Part shown: one piece after another, positions 33,392 through 34,550 of the stretch
Layout: each line of letters starts with the position of its first letter
Numbering within the stretch: the stretch's first letter is position 1
Assembly (NCBI GenBank): GCA_964489405.1
Contig: CAZAYL010000011.1
Location: forward strand, 1 to 34,550
Direction: 5' to 3'
Source of the DNA: CAKVOD01 sp964489405
GTDB taxonomy: Bacteria > Bacillota > Clostridia > Christensenellales > UBA1242
DNA: 34,550 nucleotides
The notes under the pieces: model-generated
What the model was told of the DNA's origin: nothing
Database searches by the model: none
The model's input: only the letters and a program-made list of their open reading frames with translations
Made by a program: the position numbers and the translations under genes

Positions 33392-33697
33392 TATTAAACA
33401 TATATGTAAATTGCTAGAATATCCAAAAATGACTTTAAAAAAAACTGAGCAGAATCGAAGCGAAACGCTCAGTCAGTATTTCATCCAATGCAAACTCTTT
33501 ACCATTCCATTTGAATTCGGCCATCCGAAGTTTAAACCTCAAAAGTCAACACATGAGAAGCAAAAACCACTTCAACCACTGTCACAATACCTCAAATTCG
33601 CTGATAATCCGTTGGTGTTCTTCGCACATAGTCCGACAAGAATCGTTTTTCCTTCGCACTCACAATCATATTCCTTTATTCCAACCTCCATTTTTTA
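33392..33697. other. Gap after tsaD with possible minus-strand gene remnants
   Basis: No intact gene. On the minus strand two short open stretches occur: 33691-33572 (39 codons, MEVGIKEYDCECEGK...) and 33524-33435 (29 codons, MAEFKWNGKEFALDEI...). The second looks protein-like at its start, but its stop lies inside the T run of a terminator, so it is more likely a remnant than a working gene. Neither has a good ribosome binding site. Confidence 0.4.
33436..33473 (-). terminator. Minus-strand terminator downstream of tsaD
   Basis: ACTGAGC (33444-33450) and GCTCAGT (33467-33473) form a 7-bp stem. Read on the minus strand, it is followed by eight Ts. It implies a minus-strand transcript coming from 33480-33700 or beyond. 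Confidence 0.7.
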
Positions 33698-33740
33698 AAA
33701 AAAATTCGGTTATAATTTTCCATTTGAACCGAATTTTTTT
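33698..33740. terminator. Bidirectional terminator between tsaD and the right-edge gene
   Basis: A perfect 14-bp inverted repeat, AAAAAAATTCGGTT (33698-33711) and AACCGAATTTTTTT (33727-33740), with a 15-nt loop. It can end the tsaD operon on the plus strand and the secreted-protein transcript on the minus strand. Confidence 0.9.
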
Positions 33741-34019
33741 CCTTTTTCGTTTTCTAATCGCACAGGACAATCCCCCAAACCAAGTCTTACCGCCTACGCG
33801 CAATCCCCGGTTACGCTATATATGGTAAATAAGCTGTCCGCCAGCATATCCGCCATCTAGTTTTCTCGCTCTCGTTCCAGTCACAACGAGCCGCATTTCG
33901 TCCGTCAAGGTGCAGCTTTCCGACCTAAGAGTTTAACCTTTTTCACGTTCCGAGGCACTTCTTTATTCATTCAGGAATACGACACCCACGCTGTCTTTCG
34001 TGCGAACTTTAGATGTCCG
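33741..34019 (-). ncRNA. Candidate structured RNA in the 3' region of the secreted-protein gene
   Basis: These 279 nt are noticeably richer in G and C than the genome around them and carry no convincing coding region; the longest minus-strand start only gives MADMLADSLFTIYSVTGDCA (20 codons). On the minus strand several pairings are possible: CTCGTT with AACGAG around an 8-nt loop (33868-33887 area), enclosed by AGCTG with CAGCT. It ends in the strong terminator at 33698-33740. It matches no RNA family I know (not tmRNA, RNase P, SRP or 6S as far as I can see). The strand is inferred from the neighbouring gene and terminator. Confidence 0.35.
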
Positions 34020-34550
34020 TTATCCTTTGTAATCGAAGTATGCCGTATACGTAGTTTTCACACCTGTTACACCTGCGATGCTTGCCTCATCTGAGCCGCT
34101 TATTGTCAAACCTCCGAATAAGTTAACCGCCGTTTTTGTCGCCTTCGCCCCAGCCGCAACATCTGTGAACTTGTCTTCGCCCTTGTATAAGCCCGTATAA
34201 ACATTAGCGTCACCCAATTCATCAGCTCTAGTGATTTTTGTTTTCATGACCGAGTTGCTCGTGTTGTCGAACGTCAAGACACAACCTTGCAAATATTCTT
34301 TCGTCGCGATGTTTAACGTTGCAGACCTACCGTCAGCTTCAATGACGAAGTTCGCATCGGTCAAATTTAGCGTCAGCGATCCATTTGTTATAGTAACCAT
34401 TGTTTCGTTCTTTTTCTCGTTATTATCAGCCCATGTCACCGAACCTCCAGCGCTAAATGTGATCGTTCCCTTTGCGGTTTTGCTTTCTGTAAGCGCAGCG
34501 AATGTGAATGTTAGTGCAATAGAAATTGCGAGCAAGATTGAAAGAGCAAT
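34020..34550 (-). CDS. SipW/TasA-like secreted protein, start outside the window
   Basis: 176 residues of the C-terminal part are visible; the reading frame stays open to the edge, and the first in-window codons (IALSILLAISIALTFTFAAL) are the core of a signal peptide, so only a few codons are missing. Directly after the leader comes TESKTAKGTITFSAGG, a pattern I associate with proteins cut by SipW-type signal peptidases (TasA/camelysin-like fibre or surface proteins). The mature part is rich in Thr, Ala, Gly and Asp with alternating beta-type segments and no cysteine-rich motif except one Cys. It ends in TAYFDYKG without a sortase motif. A truncated relative lies at 1-80. The family assignment is tentative; secretion is well supported. 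Confidence 0.6.
   Translation of the reverse strand: MALSILLAISIALTFTFAALTESKTAKGTITFSAGGSVTWADNNEKKNETMVTITNGSLTLNLTDANFVIEADGRSATLNIATKEYLQGCVLTFDNTSNSVMKTKITRADELGDANVYTGLYKGEDKFTDVAAGAKATKTAVNLFGGLTISGSDEASIAGVTGVKTTYTAYFDYKG

Noticed and set aside
33285..33698. A 137-codon plus-strand reading frame overlapping the tsaD end
   Set aside because: It begins inside tsaD in another frame, has no ribosome binding site and no protein-like pattern, and it runs into a terminator.

Overview
The window looks like chromosomal DNA of an AT-rich, low-GC Gram-positive anaerobe, probably an uncultured, animal-associated member of Clostridia (inference). Signs of this are sporulation genes yabP and yabQ beside a DivIC-type division gene, strong AAGGAG-type ribosome binding sites, an H-cluster (FeFe hydrogenase-like) protein, BspA-type leucine-rich repeats on a giant subtilase, and SipW/TasA-like secreted proteins. 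No phage, insertion sequence or CRISPR array was recognised.

Layout. 1-80: truncated copy of a secreted-protein gene leaving the left edge. 126-7762: rpoB-rpoC from a strong promoter with a long leader, not preceded by ribosomal protein genes. 7856-10012 (minus): a membrane-anchored DUF2188 protein, then the sporulation/division operon yabP-yabQ-divIC. 10112-15011: gyrB-gyrA. 15308-17180: a four-helix membrane protein, then an orphan sugar kinase of the HddA type. 17313-19409 (minus): a DUF378 membrane protein, a small zinc-ribbon protein, and an unusual short H-cluster protein whose mRNA is probably leaderless. 19501-19591: tRNA-Ser(CGA). 19945-29722 (minus): a 2214-residue membrane-anchored subtilase with BspA repeats and a recent internal duplication, a GC-rich structured intergenic island, and a fused ABC ATPase/FtsX-type permease. 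30066-33391 (plus): a probable lipoprotein, prfB and tsaD in one operon. 33392-34550: gene remnants, terminators, a GC-rich structured stretch and the C-terminal part of a second SipW-type secreted protein.

How it fits together. The left half is core information processing (RNA polymerase core, gyrase) plus cortex/septum genes. The right half combines translation genes (prfB, tsaD, tRNA-Ser) with a cell-surface block (subtilase, ABC exporter-like permease, lipoprotein, SipW-type proteins). Most units are separated by clear intrinsic terminators, several of them bidirectional, and many promoters have consensus -10 boxes, five of them with an extended TGn element. Points most worth following up: the H-cluster protein with extra cysteines and a leaderless start, a naturally rifampicin-resistant-type residue in RpoB, two GC-rich structured non-coding stretches, and the duplicated surface subtilase with a cytoplasmic tail beside an ABC transporter.
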